Positions 38,976 to 51,397 are shown, counted from the stretch's first letter. The stretch is 64,000 bases of DNA from Paraspadella gotoi (GCA_051294375.1 CM119263.1:2787583-2851582); one strand, 5' to 3'. Notes: generated from the letters alone by a model not told the origin. Numbers and translations: made by a program.

Positions 38976-39905
38976 GACAATTTTACAAGCGCCGGTATAG
39001 AAATACGCTGTCATTTGCAACCAGTGCTTATTTCATTGATTTTAAAAATTAGTTGAGTAGAAATATTTAAAGTTCATTTATGTGTTCAAATTTATTATTG
39101 ATCAGTAAGATATGCCTTGGCAATGAGTGGAGAAAGTTGGCTTGTAAAATCGGGTTTCATTTTCCAACTCACTGTTTTTAAATTCTTTTTTTTTCAACTT
39201 TAGCTCTTTTTAAAACAAAGTATTTATTAAGATATTAACAATATTAATATCCTCAGAAAGCCCTTAAAAAAATGAAGAGAATGATGATACTAACGAAAGC
39301 TCTAACATAAAAATTAAGCTGCCCGCCTTGGTTCAATTTAAGAGAGTCAAAAGTTAATTATCTAAAATTTCATATCTTTTTTTTAAAAATATGACCTGAT
39401 TAAATTATATAACATAAAATATTATTATTTATATTAAGTATCATTAAAGAGCCTGAAAAAGGAGATTAAGATAGCCAATCACAATTTGATAAACTCTTAA
39501 ATTGATTTTTGGAAAGATGTCTTGTTTTGAGTATCCTAATAAATTAAGCTGGCCGGTTAATTTTATACTACAATATTTGGCAATATATCGATTCTTTTAG
39601 ATTTTGAAAGGGCTTTCAGAAGATAATAATATTAATATTATTTTATTTTAAATTTCTTCAGAAACTTTAATGAAGTTAAGAAAGAAAAAATTGAATCTAA
39701 AAAAGTAAGTTAGAAAATGAAACCCACGATTTTACAAGCCAACTTTCTCCACTCATGCCAAGGCATATCTTACTGATCAATATAAAATTTGAAACACATA
39801 ATATGACTTTAATATGTCCTACTCAACTAAATTTTTAAAATCAATGAAATAACCCACGTGGTTTGCAAATGACAGCGTATTTCTACCGGCGCTTGTAAAA
39901 TTGTC
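38976..39905. mobile_element. Long inverted repeat (~300-bp arms, ~930 bp total)
   Basis: The left arm starts GACAATTTTACAAGCGCCGG at 38976 and its reverse complement ends at 39905. Strong similarity continues through the TGATCAGTAAGATATGCC core (about 39100 and 39763) and into AATATTAATATCCTCAGAAAGCCCTT (39240) against its partner near 39605-39640. No open frame lies between. It may be a non-autonomous foldback or MITE-like element, and a transcript through it would form a long double-stranded hairpin. Confidence 0.85.
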
Positions 39906-40967
39906 ACCATGTAGTTTGACAATAATGTGTGATTTTTTTTCTCTAGACAGCCAGGGAATGTTAATATTTCTTCGAACTGCATGTTACGAGAAACCAGTCC
40001 AAACCGATATCTCAAACTTTTGTAAATCACGATTGACTTACCCCCTGAAATTGTATATATAATTTTTTTTCTTTTTTTTAAATTTTTTCTATCTTTTTAT
40101 CTTTTCATTCCTACTAGGAGGATTTATTTTTTACTTTTTTTATTATAAGCATTTTCCCTTTACTTTTTATAAAAATTTGCTCTCTGTCTGTACCCACAAG
40201 ATCTTCACTTATAAAAAATAACAAATTTTTATATATTCAATCTTAAAAAACGAGATGGCTGTACAAACAAAAAAGCATTTTTAAAAACAAAATAGTAATA
40301 AAATTTAGTTTAATTATATTAACAAAAGGTTTTAATTTTTTTCTGGAACAAAAGAACAGTCCCATGAATTTTTTTTTATTTTCACCCTATTTTATTAGAG
40401 GGCTCTACAAAAGAATAAGTTTTTTATAAGATAAATAAATATTCAAAACAAACTTTTTTTGCACCAACTAGATCGTTACTTATGCCTGTTCTTTAACAAA
40501 ATAGCATTTGTTATTTTTATTTTTATATTATCTTAAATTTTTTTAAAAATCTTTTTATATATAATTTTTAATAAATATTTTTTTCTTATTCTATTTTATT
40601 TTATTCTATTTTTTATTCTATGTCTTGATCAAAGCATTTTAATTATATATCATTTATCCAAAAAAAAATAATATTGTTTTAATTTGTAAAATATTTTACA
40701 GTATAAGAATATTACTAGTACCACATTAAGAGTTCAGTTTAAGCCCTTGAAAGCGATTTACATGTATTGCGTTGCCACTGGTTTTTTAACTTTTCTGAAA
40801 TACGAAACGAATTCGGAAAACGCCCAAAAGTATTTTAGTCGTTACATTAATATCAGTCTTGGTATTTTCTCATTCAACTCGTTAGCTTTACTTTCAATTT
40901 TAAAAATTAAAAACTATGTTTGCCAATCATTAATTTAAAATTTTAACAATTTTGTCAATACTCAACG
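39906..40967. other. Very AT-rich intergenic region upstream of the TQT-repeat gene
   Basis: Mostly A/T runs. A 63-codon frame at 40747-40938 is slightly more balanced in composition, but has no recognisable domain and is not called. No clear TATA or initiator element was chosen, because A/T-rich candidates are everywhere. Confidence 0.4.
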
Positions 40968-41813
40968 ATGGCAACGCAAATCGACGCCAGACAAGAAGTC
41001 AAGATCCGTCGCCTTCTCGTCGTCGCGGAATCGACCCTCGAAGATTTCTGTCGTCGGAAGCGCGTCCGGGACTTTGGCGAGGACATCTCCTCCATGACGA
41101 ACGCGTTGACGCGACCCGAATTCGTCAGGCGATTGACGCGGCGTCAACGCGAGGCCGTCGAGACGCTGCGTAACGCGCGGAACGACCACGCCCACGATTG
41201 GAACCAATTGGACGATTCGGGCAAAGAGGAAGTCTTGGAAGATTTGGAGGAATCGATCCAACGACTCGGGGGAGATCCCGACGACCAGTTGGGGGTGGTG
41301 GTGGAGGTGGTGAATGACTTCGTCGAGAAAGTCTACGTTCCTCAAAGGAGGAGACCCGTGATGTCGCCAGACAAGCCAAGAAGGAATCGCGAAACTCAAA
41401 CGGAAACGAAGAATTTAGACGAAAAACAAACTCAAACTGAAATGGCGAAGCGAAGTGACGCAGAGATTCAAACTCAAATGGCGCCGCGAAGTAAGCGGTG
41501 GACTCAAACTGAATTGGCGTTGCTAAGAAACGTACAGACTCAAACTGAATTGGCGTTGCTAAGTAGCGTACTGACTCAAACTGAATTGGCGTCGCTAACT
41601 AACCGGAGGACTCTAACAGAATTTTCGGCACTTAGCAACCAGGGAACTCAAACAACTTATGCCCCAAGAAACGTAACGCGGATTGTCGATGCCAGAAATT
41701 ATAGTTTCGAAGACGAGAGACTATGTGGGAGGAAAATCTTGGACTTCTTTCGAAAATGTTGCTCTTGTTCGACAGAGGAATATGATTATCAATTATTAAT
41801 TAATATTGATTGA
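40968..41813 (+). CDS. HEPN-like protein with eight 12-residue units carrying TQT motifs (putative LC8-binding ladder)
   Basis: Intact single-exon frame of 281 residues from ATG in context CAACGATGG. Residues 1-125 are charged and helix-rich, with ETLRNARNDHAHDW (66-79). R71-x4-H76 within this setting resembles the RN..AH signature of HEPN domains of the Swt1-like or DZIP3-like type. Residues 139-234 hold eight units of exactly 12 residues. The central positions 144, 156, 168, 180, 192, 204 and 228 are Q, in TQT (IQT at 168), and position 216 is degenerate (TLT). TQT flanked by acidic or aliphatic residues is the canonical anchor for dynein light chain LC8. Multivalent ladders with similar spacing occur in known LC8 clients. 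The C-terminus (235-281) is Cys-rich (RKCCSCS). Codon use is GC-rich in an AT-rich setting. The HEPN call is weaker than the repeat call, and catalytic RNase activity is not claimed. Confidence 0.75.
   Translation: MATQIDARQEVKIRRLLVVAESTLEDFCRRKRVRDFGEDISSMTNALTRPEFVRRLTRRQREAVETLRNARNDHAHDWNQLDDSGKEEVLEDLEESIQRLGGDPDDQLGVVVEVVNDFVEKVYVPQRRRPVMSPDKPRRNRETQTETKNLDEKQTQTEMAKRSDAEIQTQMAPRSKRWTQTELALLRNVQTQTELALLSSVLTQTELASLTNRRTLTEFSALSNQGTQTTYAPRNVTRIVDARNYSFEDERLCGRKILDFFRKCCSCSTEEYDYQLLINID
41382..41669 (+). repeat. In-frame 36-bp coding minisatellite encoding the TQT units
   Basis: Eight 36-bp units (12 codons each) with the shared core ACTCAAACTGAATTGGCG. The inner units (about 41491-41600) are the most alike, and the outer ones are more diverged, as expected when an array expands from the middle. 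Confidence 0.85.
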
Positions 41814-41836
41814 TAATTTAGAAAAAAAAATCACCA

Positions 41837-41842
41837 AATAAA
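41837..41842 (+). terminator. Polyadenylation signal AATAAA after the TQT-repeat gene
   Basis: Canonical hexamer 24 bases after the TGA stop, in A/T-rich sequence. The predicted 3' UTR would be very short. Confidence 0.5.
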
Positions 41843-42302
41843 TATCCTATTAAAAATACGATACTAAATTCGTTAATAACGAGAAAATAGCGACACATTA
41901 CCGAAAAAAAAAAACCAATTTCCCATTTTTAACATTTTTATCGAGGAAAATGTTAAAAGGAAATACGAGCTAAAATTAGCAAAGAAGATTTAAACGAAAA
42001 AATTAAAACCATTCCTTTTTAACTTTTAAAATTTTCCTTCAACTGAATATAAATTCTAACTGCCATCGAGAATAATAATCGACAACGACCGGACGACGGA
42101 CCGACCGACTGATCGACAAACCGACCGACTGACCGACAAACCGACCGACTGATCGACAAACCGACCGACCAGTTGACCGAACGAATTAGAAGATCTTCGT
42201 TGTCGCCTCATTTAGTTTGTCTCGTCCCTTTTTTCACGTCCACCATTCCGAAATCTTCCACGCCCCCTCGTTCCTTAGAGGGGAGAGGGAGAGAGAGAGA
42301 GA

Positions 42303-42333
<31 letters not shown>

Positions 42334-42399
42334 TGAGAGGAGAGAGAGAGAGAGAGGAGAGGGAGAAGAGAGAGAGAGAGAGACAGACGCGTCCTCCCC
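41843..42399. other. Intergenic with a 20-bp GACCGACTGA-type tandem repeat and GA tract
   Basis: About four units close to CCGACCGACTGATCGACAAA lie at 42086-42180. An interrupted (GA)n tract occupies 42285-42382. No gene was recognised. Confidence 0.6.
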
Positions 42400-42881
42400 A
42401 AATCTCATTACGCTGCATGCCTCCTTGTTCCCTAAATCTCGTGCCCAAACCCGAGCCGTTTCTGGCCGTCCTCCCATTGCGCGAGGATAGAAAAAAAATA
42501 CACCAGACCACAATATGCAAATGAGAAAAATAGGCATTTACCAAAAAAAAAAAAAAAATAGAAAACGGCTATTGCAGTTCTGACGCCATTTTTTTTTCTC
42601 GTCGCCTCGAGACGCATTTAGTTACTCATTTCTTTATTCTCACAAGAAGTGAAGTCACAAGCGACCAACGACTTCTCCAAACATCACAAGTGAAATCACC
42701 AAATCTGTGAATACGCGACTCAGGTCTGCCTCTACTCACTACCGAAAAAGGTGGTTAGAAAAACGGGAGAAAGAAAAAAAAACTGGGTTATTTACGAGAA
42801 TCGGAAAGAAAACTGTTTGGTTCTTTGGTTAATGGATTTTTGGGCGAGTGTCAAGCGAGATTGGAAGGTCTGGGCCAAGCT

Positions 42882-42990
<109 letters not shown>

Positions 42991-43899
42991 TCATAAAAGC
43001 GGAATGTTTACCCCACGTTAGTCTTAAGGTTGGTGGAAGTGCCATCCATTTTGCCATCTACGATTTCATCGCGCCATCAGTTTCGCGTTTGAAACGTCAC
43101 TCGCGTCAACAAACTCCGACGGAAAACGACGCCGTGACACAGTAACGCCGAAAAAAGCGGCGTCTCGGCGCGCGACGCCGTCTTGGTCCCGGAGATTGCG
43201 AGGCGTCACAGAAGGCTGAACTTAATCGGTTTTAGTCGCGCGAAGCGACGGGTAAGAAAATGTATTTTGGTTAATGGTCCGTCCTACCGCTACACATAAA
43301 GCATATAGGTATATAGACAGATGGAATGATGTATCACGACTTGAATTAGTTTACATATTAGTCAAAAAGCTAGTAATATAAAGTGAAAAAAATGAACAAT
43401 TAGCTAGGGAGCGAGTGATTTACCCAAAAAATAATATTACCCTGCCTGAAACTATTTTGATAATAATAGTTAAAAAAAAAAGATTGAAAAAAAAAATTCG
43501 GTTACTTCATCGAAGAACAACAAAACAATTTTTAATTATTACAATTATTATTTACTCCGTCGAAGATCAACACAATGCTAACATTTTTTCAACCTTTCTT
43601 CTTATCTTTCCTTCTCTTCCTCATCTTCTTTTTTACAACCGCTACGTTTTTTAGGGCGGAACTTTCCCGGGATAAAAAAAAAGTAGAGGAAAAATGCGGG
43701 TTGAAGAAAATCCTTTCATTATTCACGCGATGGCGTCTAATGGTGACTCCATCTTTGCGACGGGGAAGGAGGGATCGCCTCTCGGAACGAGGGATTTGGC
43801 TAGAGAAAGAATGGGATGGAACCGGGGATTGCTGGGGACGGGAATTGACGGGGAAGGGGAATGAGATTGCTGTGTAAAGGGATATTAGCTAGCATTGCG

Positions 43900-44060
43900 A
43901 AGCTCATCATCAGTTGTGGCTCATTGATAAAGCCCACGACCGTTCGGTCAATCAAAACAAGGAACCCGACCCTGCCGGAATATAGTGGACGCCCTTAAAC
44001 GGCCGGAAGTTACAGATAGTAGTCTTCGGCGCACTAAATGCTGAAAAGCTGGGTAAGGTT
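43900..44060 (+). mobile_element. tRNA-derived SINE-like repeat
   Basis: TGGCTCATTGATAAAGCCC (about 43917) is almost the same as the A-box-like head of the element at 1-513. It is followed ~45 bases later by AGGAACCCGACCC in B-box position, a poor match to the consensus. The following sequence differs from the first element, so this may be a second family sharing the tRNA head. Also present at about 49685-49830 in copy B. Confidence 0.4.
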
Positions 44061-44631
44061 TTACTCGAAAAAGGCATGGATGAATCTTGGATGGCTGAAA
44101 AATGGATGAGTAGGAAAAAGGTTGCCCGAGATGAGATTTCTCGGAAATGATGAAGCCTCTTTAATCCTAAAGAGTTAGAAAGCTTTAAATCAGTCCGGTC
44201 GGCCAGCTTTTTTTTTATCTTAGAAAGGCAAACTGAAGCAATAATTGCCTGGAAAGCAAGGGCTTATCATCCTTGTAGATTTTCGTCCGCGGGCGAGATC
44301 TCAGATCACAGCTGCTCGGAGAATTAAGGGATGGAATTAATTCCAAATAAGGAGAAAAAAAAAAAGAACGAAGTAGAAAAAGTTGGGTTTTTTTATTTCA
44401 CTCGATAATTTTCTTTTTTACTTTTCTGTGACTTAGAAGTAAGTCTTAAATAAAGACAAACAAATGAGTCGAGGGAAATAAATTGATAGATAGATAGTAC
44501 AATATACAATATAATATAAGACAGTATAAAAGATGAATTATGTACGAAAAAAAACTCAATTGCGAGCTCAATACTGATGGAGTGATAGTGGCTTCATGAT
44601 GTTGTTGCTGAAGATGGTTTTGATGATGACA

Positions 44632-44669
<38 letters not shown>

Positions 44670-44733
44670 TGATGATGATGATGATGATGATATGATGTGA
44701 GATGATGATGATGATGATGATGATGAAGAAGAA

Positions 44734-44804
<71 letters not shown>
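44632..44804. repeat. (GAT)n trinucleotide microsatellite
   Basis: About 170 bp of GAT units with a few interruptions (a GAA cluster near 44726). It yields Met, Asp, His or Ser homopolymer frames that are not genes. Counterpart in copy B at about 50407-50579 with extra one-base slips. Confidence 0.95.
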
Positions 44805-45371
44805 GAAAGGTGATGATGACAATGATTATGATTATTATAAAAAGAATTAGGGATACTTTTATTAAAAAACTGTCGAATGCAGACCAACGGAAATCTCTGC
44901 TTTGAAATAAAGGAAGGTAAAGAAAGCAAAGCCTCCCTCTTTTGCCCGCAACTTCGCCGGAACTCGGTTGCTAGATCGGCTGAGATCCTCGGAGCTTCGC
45001 CGAGATTCGCCGAGATTGGCCGATATCCGCCGAGATCCGCCGAGATACCCCGACGTCAGCCCAAAGCCTTCGAGATCCGAGCCCCGCTTTTCTTTTTCTT
45101 CTTTATTTTTTTTTGCCGAGAACGCCCGTAATTACCGGCGCAATTTGCATGCGGACGTCATGATCGGTTCGACATTAAGGTTGCGCGTTCGAGACTCGGG
45201 CGCGTTACGAGCGCGTGGAGGGCGTGCCTCGAAATGCGCGCGAGTAAACTCGCCTCGTGCGCGTCTCAATTACATTCGTCCGCTTTCCTTATTTTTCCCT
45301 TCGCCCTCTTTCTCGTCGGCTCTCTAGTGGCTTTTCTTAATACCGCTCTCTCTCTCTCTCTCTCTCTCTCT

Positions 45372-45563
45372 NNNNNNNNNNNNNNNNNNNNNNNNNNNNN
45401 NNNNNNNNNNNNNNNNNNNNNNNNNNNNNNNNNNNNNNNNNNNNNNNNNNNNNNNNNNNNNNNNNNNNNNNNNNNNNNNNNNNNNNNNNNNNNNNNNNNN
45501 NNNNNNNNNNNNNNNNNNNNNNNNNNNNNNNNNNNNNNNNNNNNNNNNNNNNNNNNNNNNNNN
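45372..45563. other. Assembly gap, 192 N, inside a CT microsatellite
   Basis: CT repeats border both sides. The matching place in copy B (about 51130-51430) is sequenced and shows CT runs, a (TTTC)n run and two copies of CATTGACTTTCACTCTTT, so the missing content here can be guessed to be simple sequence. Confidence 0.98.
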
Positions 45564-45730
45564 TCTCTCTCTCTCTCTCTCTCTCTCTTTTCGCTCGCTC
45601 CCCGTTAAATCTTTCTCACTCCCTTTTCATTATTGCCTTTTATATTATGACTCTTTACAAGCCTAAAAAAATCCTTTTCCTTCACCGAAGGTTATCTCAA
45701 GTCTTTTAGCCATCGCCCTCAAAATTGTGT

Positions 45731-45870
45731 ATCATGGCAACAGCCGGGTTGACTGTGATGCCTGTGAAGCCCATTGGGATGGGGTATCTCACTGTTGGTG
45801 TGTTCCCCCTCTGAGCCAATTGTATTGACTGAACGATGGTGGATGTGAATGAATGTTACATTAATGAATA
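45731..45870 (+). mobile_element. Interspersed SINE-like repeat, internally deleted form
   Basis: Matches the reverse complement of 32240-32500 at both ends but lacks the middle ~130 bases. The junction falls where TGTTGG in the 5' part meets GGTGTGTTCC in the 3' part, a place of short homology. Its duplicate is at 51565-51705. Confidence 0.55.
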
Positions 45871-46209
45871 TTCTAAAACTTTAAAATTGAAGTCAGGTTC
45901 TAACAAGCGGCAGTCATTTACTTACCGAATACAACCGCCTTTCCTTATTCTACTACTGTAGCTCTCCTTTACTTCGACTCTCTCCCTCTCCATTTCTCCG
46001 TCTCGCTCTCCCTCTCGCGACAATCACAACGAGAGTTTATATCCAACATCCTCTCCCCATCGGCCACGAATCACTTTTAGGTGACGGAATTGAAAAACGG
46101 GAAAATGCTGAATCAGAGCCGCCGAGTGAATAAACCACGTGACCCGGCGCGCAGAACCAGTTTTATGAGCGCCGCGGAAATATAAGCGGCGTCGTCAGAG
46201 GACGGGCTT

Positions 46210-46232
46210 CGTCACCTCTCTCTCTCTCCTCT

Positions 46233-46276
<44 letters not shown>

Positions 46277-46320
46277 CTCTCTCTTCTCTCTCTCTCTCTT
46301 CTGCTCTCGAATCCCTTTTA

Positions 46321-46391
<71 letters not shown>

Positions 46392-46430
46392 TCTCTCTCT
46401 CCTTCTCTCTCTGCTCTCTCTCTCTACTAC
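46210..46430. repeat. Interrupted (CT)n microsatellite
   Basis: About 220 bp of CT/TC with short unique interruptions. Counterpart in copy B near 52075-52320. Confidence 0.9.
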
Positions 46431-46962
46431 CTACCGAAACCGCTTTTAGCTTGCTTTCAACTCTTAAGCCGAAACTCAAGTTTATAATTTGACACTGGAA
46501 TCTTCATTGTTCATTGTCTCTCACGAGCGAAACTGATGCGGCGACAATTTGGTTCAAAAACAAGATAAAAACTCGGCTTAAAGAGAATCCTAGACGCATA
46601 TCAAAAATATCATTGTTACTAAAAATCGGGAATTGTCTGGAACGTAATTTAAGAAGACTCGTTATACGAGTTTTCGAAAATGACGAATTCTCAATCAGGT
46701 GAAGTTTATCTTCCTTTTATTCTTCGTCTTCGTCATTCGTCGTCGTCGTCGTCGGTTTGACGAGCGAGAAACAAAAGTCGTCGAGAGGGCGTGGCGAGAA
46801 GACGGAAGGAGAGACGCGACCGAAAGTGGGCGTGGCAACGTCGAAAATCGAATGAGAAAGAAGCGAGAATTAAAAAAAAGAAAAGAAAAATTGGCGAGCG
46901 ATTGAGGAAAGACAGAAAATTTAAATAAAGATATCTAAAAAAAAACTTGACTGAGAGAAGAG

Positions 46963-47020
<58 letters not shown>

Positions 47021-47211
47021 AGGGAGAGAGAGAGGATGGAGTAAGGGTTCTCTATCCAAGGCTGAGGCATCTTTAGAAAATCCTTGGTTCAGCTTGAACC
47101 TCAACACGGAAAGAAGGAAAACACAAAAAAGAAGAAAAAGAAGAAAAAGAAGAAAAAGAAGAAAAAGAAGAAAAGAAGACGGAACCAGAGAAATCGTGCG
47201 AAGCCTGGAAG

Positions 47212-47249
<38 letters not shown>

Positions 47250-47368
47250 CGACGACGATATACATTTGAAAAATGATAGGAATTGAAAATGGATTGGAGA
47301 TTTATCGCAAGATTGTTGGTAGTTAGAGAAAATCAAATTTTTCGACGGGCCCAAAACATTTTTTTAGG

Positions 47369-47519
47369 GGGAAAAAGGAGAGTAGCGTCAGATTGACGCG
47401 CTGATTGAAGGACACCTCGAAAGACAGAAGCGAAGTACAAGAGAGGATAGACTGAAGACGAGACGTGCGAGGATGATGATGCGTATTGGACCTACGAGAT
47501 AGGACGAAGAAAGAGGAGA
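47369..47519. other. Junction between the two copies, no gene
   Basis: About 150 bp of purine-rich, irregular sequence between the end of copy A and the recognisable start of copy B. It may be a corrupted version of the GA tract that precedes copy A at 42285-42382. Confidence 0.5.
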
Positions 47520-47714
47520 GGAGGAAGACAGACCGCTGTCCTTTCCCAAAATTATTCTCATTTACGCTGCATGTCTCCTTGTTTCCCTAAATTCTTCGTG
47601 CCCAAAACCCAAGCCGTTTCTGAGCCGGGTTTACTTCTCCTACATTGCGCGAGGATTAGAAAAAAAAAAAAAAATACACCATGGACCACAATATGCAAAT
47701 GAGGAAAATAGGCA

Positions 47715-47726
47715 ATTACCAAAAAA

Positions 47727-47768
<42 letters not shown>

Positions 47769-47795
47769 AATAATAAAAAAAAAAAAAAAAAAAAA

Positions 47796-47828
<33 letters not shown>

Positions 47829-47860
47829 AAAAAAAAAAAAAAAATAAGGGGAGGAAAAAA
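47715..47860. repeat. Expanded poly-A run
   Basis: About 140 bases of nearly pure A with rare T, C or G. The same place in copy A (42541-42560) has only ~16 A. A homopolymer this long with scattered errors is typical of sequencing slippage. Confidence 0.8.
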
Positions 47861-48676
47861 TGGGAAGGGGGAGGGAGGGTGGAAAAAAAAAAAACGGTAT
47901 TGCCATTGCAGTCTTGACCGCCAAATTTTTCATTTTTTTTTTTTTTTTTTTTTTTTTCTCCGTCGCGGCCCTCGAGGACCGCGCATCCGCGCATTTTAAT
48001 TAGCTATCATTTCTTATTTTCTCCAAAGAATATTAATAGTGTGAGAGTCTCGTTCCACAATGCTGGCACTGACCAACGGAACTTGTTCCAAACAATCACC
48101 AAGTTGAAATCACCCAAATCTCGGTGAATTACGCGACTCAGTGATCTGCCCTTCTACTCACACCCGAAAAGGTGGTTAGAAAACGGGGAGGATTGAGGGA
48201 AGAGCAAGAAAAAAAACTGGCGTATTTACGAGAATCGGGAAAAGGAAGAAAACTGTTTGGTTTCTTTTGGTTAATGGATTTGTTTGGCGCGCGAGTCTGT
48301 CAAGCGAGATTGGAGGTCTGGGCAAGCTGGGAGAGGAGAAGAAGTTCGGAGAAGGAGGAAGATGAGGGAGGATCGTGGCGAGGCGGATGGAATGGGAGAG
48401 AAGATAGAGAGGAGAGGAGTGAGAGACGAGGAGCACGAGGAAGAGAGAGAGAGAGAGAGAGGAGGAGAAAGAGATGAGAGGAGAGATGAGAGAGAGATAG
48501 AGGGAGAGTGAGAGTGCAGGGGAGGGAGAGGATATGAGAGGAGAAGAGAGGAAGGAGAGAGAGAGTCGAAGAAGATGTAGGAGACGGAGGGCGAGAGAGG
48601 AGAGGAGGAGGAGAGAGAGAGAGAGAGAGAGAAGAGAGAGAGGAGAGAGAGAGGAGGAGGAGAGAGAGATGAGGAT

Positions 48677-48749
<73 letters not shown>

Positions 48750-50486
48750 CAGAGAGAGAGAGAGAAATTCATAAAAGCGGAATGTTTACCCCACGTTAGT
48801 CTTAAGGTTTGTGGAAGTGCATCCATTTTGCCATCTACGATTTCATCGCGCCATCAGTTTCGCGTTTGAAACGTCACTTCGCGTCAACAAACTCCGACGA
48901 AAACGACCGCCGTGACACAGTAACGCCGAAAAAGCGGCGTCTCGGCGCGCGACGCCGTCTTGGTCCCGGAGATTGCGAGGCGTCACAGAAGGCTGAACTT
49001 AATCGCGTTAGTCGCCGCGAAGCGACGGGTAAAGAAAATGTATTTTGGTTAATGGTCCGTCCTACCGCTACACATAAAAGCATATAGGTATATAGACAGA
49101 TGGAATGATGTATCACGACTTTGAATTATGTTACATATTAGTCAAAAAGCTAGTAATATAAAGTTGAAAAAATGAACAATTAGCTAGGGAGCGAGTGATT
49201 TTACCCAAAAAATAATATATACCCTGCCTGAAAACTATTTTATAGTTAAAAAAAAAAAATTGAAAAAAAAAATTCGGTTACTTCATCGAAAACAAACAAC
49301 AACAATTTTTAATATATACAATTATTATTTACTCCGTCGAAGATCAACACAATGCTAACATTTTTTCAAACCTTTCTTCTTATCTTTCCTTCTCTTCCTC
49401 ATCTTCTTTTTTACAACCGCTACGTTTTTTAGGGCGGAACTTTCCCGGGATAAAAAAAAGTAGAGGAAAAATGCGGGTTGAAGAAATCCTTTCATTATTC
49501 ACGCGATGGCGTCTAATGGTTGACTCCTCTTTGCGACGGGAAGGAGGGATCGCCTCTCGAACGAGGGATTTGGCTAGAGAAAGAAATGGGATGGAACCGG
49601 GATTGCTGGAGACGGGAATTGACGGGGAAGGGGAATGAGATTGCTGTGTAAAGGATTTTAGCTAGCATTGCGAGCTCATCATCAGTTGTGGCTCATTGAT
49701 AAAGCCCACACCGTTCGGTCAATCAAAACAAGGAACCCGACCCTGCCGGAATATAGTGGACGCCCTTAAACGGCGGAAAGTTACAGATAGTAGTCTTCGG
49801 CGCACTAAATGCTGAAAAGCTGGTAAGGTTTACTCGAAAAAGGCATGGATGAATCTTGGTGGGTGAAAAATGGCATGAGTAGGAAAAAAGGTTGCCCGAG
49901 ATGAGATTTCTCGGAAATGATGAAGCCTCTTTAATCCTAAAGAGTTAGAAAGCTTTAAATCAGTCGGTCGGCCAGCTTTTTTTTTATCTTAGAAAGGCAA
50001 ACTGAAGCAATAATTGCCTGGAAAGCAAGGGCTTATCATCCTTGTAGATTTTCGTCCGCGGGCGAGATCTCAGATCACAGCAGCTCGGGAGATTTAAGGG
50101 ATGGAATTAATTCCAAATAAGGAGAAAAAAAAAGAAACGAAGTAGAAAAAGTTTTGTTTTTTTATTTCACTCGATAATTTTTCTTTTTTACTCTTTCTGT
50201 GACTTAGAAGTAAGTCTTAAATAAAGACAAACAAATGAGTCGAGGGAAATAAATTGATAGAATAGATAGTACAATATACAATATAATATAAGACAGTATA
50301 AAAGATGAATTATGTACGAAAAAAAACTCAATTGCGAGAGCTCAATACTGATGAGAGTGATAGTGGCTTTCATGATTGTTGCTGAAGATGTTTTGATGAT
50401 GACAATTGATGATGATGATGATGATGATGATGATTTGATGATGATGATGATATGAGGAAGATTTGATGATGATGATGATGAAGAAA

Positions 50487-50541
<55 letters not shown>

Positions 50542-51136
50542 GATGATGATGATGATGATGATGATGGATGATGATGATGTGAGAAAGGTGATGATGACAA
50601 TGATTATGATTATTATAAAAAGAATTAGGGATACTTTTTTATTAAAAAAACTGTCGAATGCAGAGACCAACCGAAATCTCTGCTTTGAAATAAAGGAAGG
50701 TAAAGAAAGCAAAGCCTCCCTCTTTTGCCCGCAACTTCGCCGGAACTCGGTTGCTAGATCGGCTGAGATCCTCGGAGCTTCGCCGAGATTCGCCAGATTG
50801 GCCGATATCCGCCGAGATCCGCCGAGATACCCCGACGTCAGCCCAAAGCCTTCGAGATCCGAGCCCCGCTTTTTTCTTTTCTTCTTTATTTTTTTTGCCG
50901 AGAAACGCCCGTAATTACCGGCGCAATTTGCATAGCGGACGTCATGATCGGTTCGACATTAAGGTTGCGCGTTCGAGACTCGGGCGCTTACGAGCGCGTG
51001 GAGGCGTGCCTCGAAATGCGCGCGAGTAAACTCGCCTCGTGCGCGTCTCAATTACATTCGTCCGCTTTTCCTTATTTTTCCCTTCGCCCTCTTTCTCGTC
51101 GGCTCTCTAGTGGCTTTCTTTAATACCGCTCTTCTC

Positions 51137-51176
<40 letters not shown>

Positions 51177-51182
<6 letters not shown>

Positions 51183-51213
51183 TCTTTTCTTTCTTTCTTT
51201 CTTTCTTTTCTTT

Positions 51214-51257
<44 letters not shown>

Positions 51258-51318
51258 TTCTTTCTCTCTCTTCTCTCTCCTCTCTCTCATTGACTTTCAC
51301 TCTTTATCCCTCTCTCTC

Positions 51319-51381
<63 letters not shown>

Positions 51382-51397
51382 ATTGACTTTCACTCTT

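Noticed and set aside
40747-40938. 63-codon frame upstream of the TQT-repeat gene, slightly hydrophobic
   Set aside because: Short and without splice or homology support. It could be a diverged exon of a membrane protein, but this cannot be shown.
43575-43877. 100-codon frame with hydrophobic start, also partly open in copy B
   Set aside because: The hydrophobic part is a T-rich tract and the frame breaks in copy B. No family recognised.
44568-44929. Poly-Ser, poly-His and poly-Met frames
   Set aside because: Readings of the GAT microsatellite in three frames.
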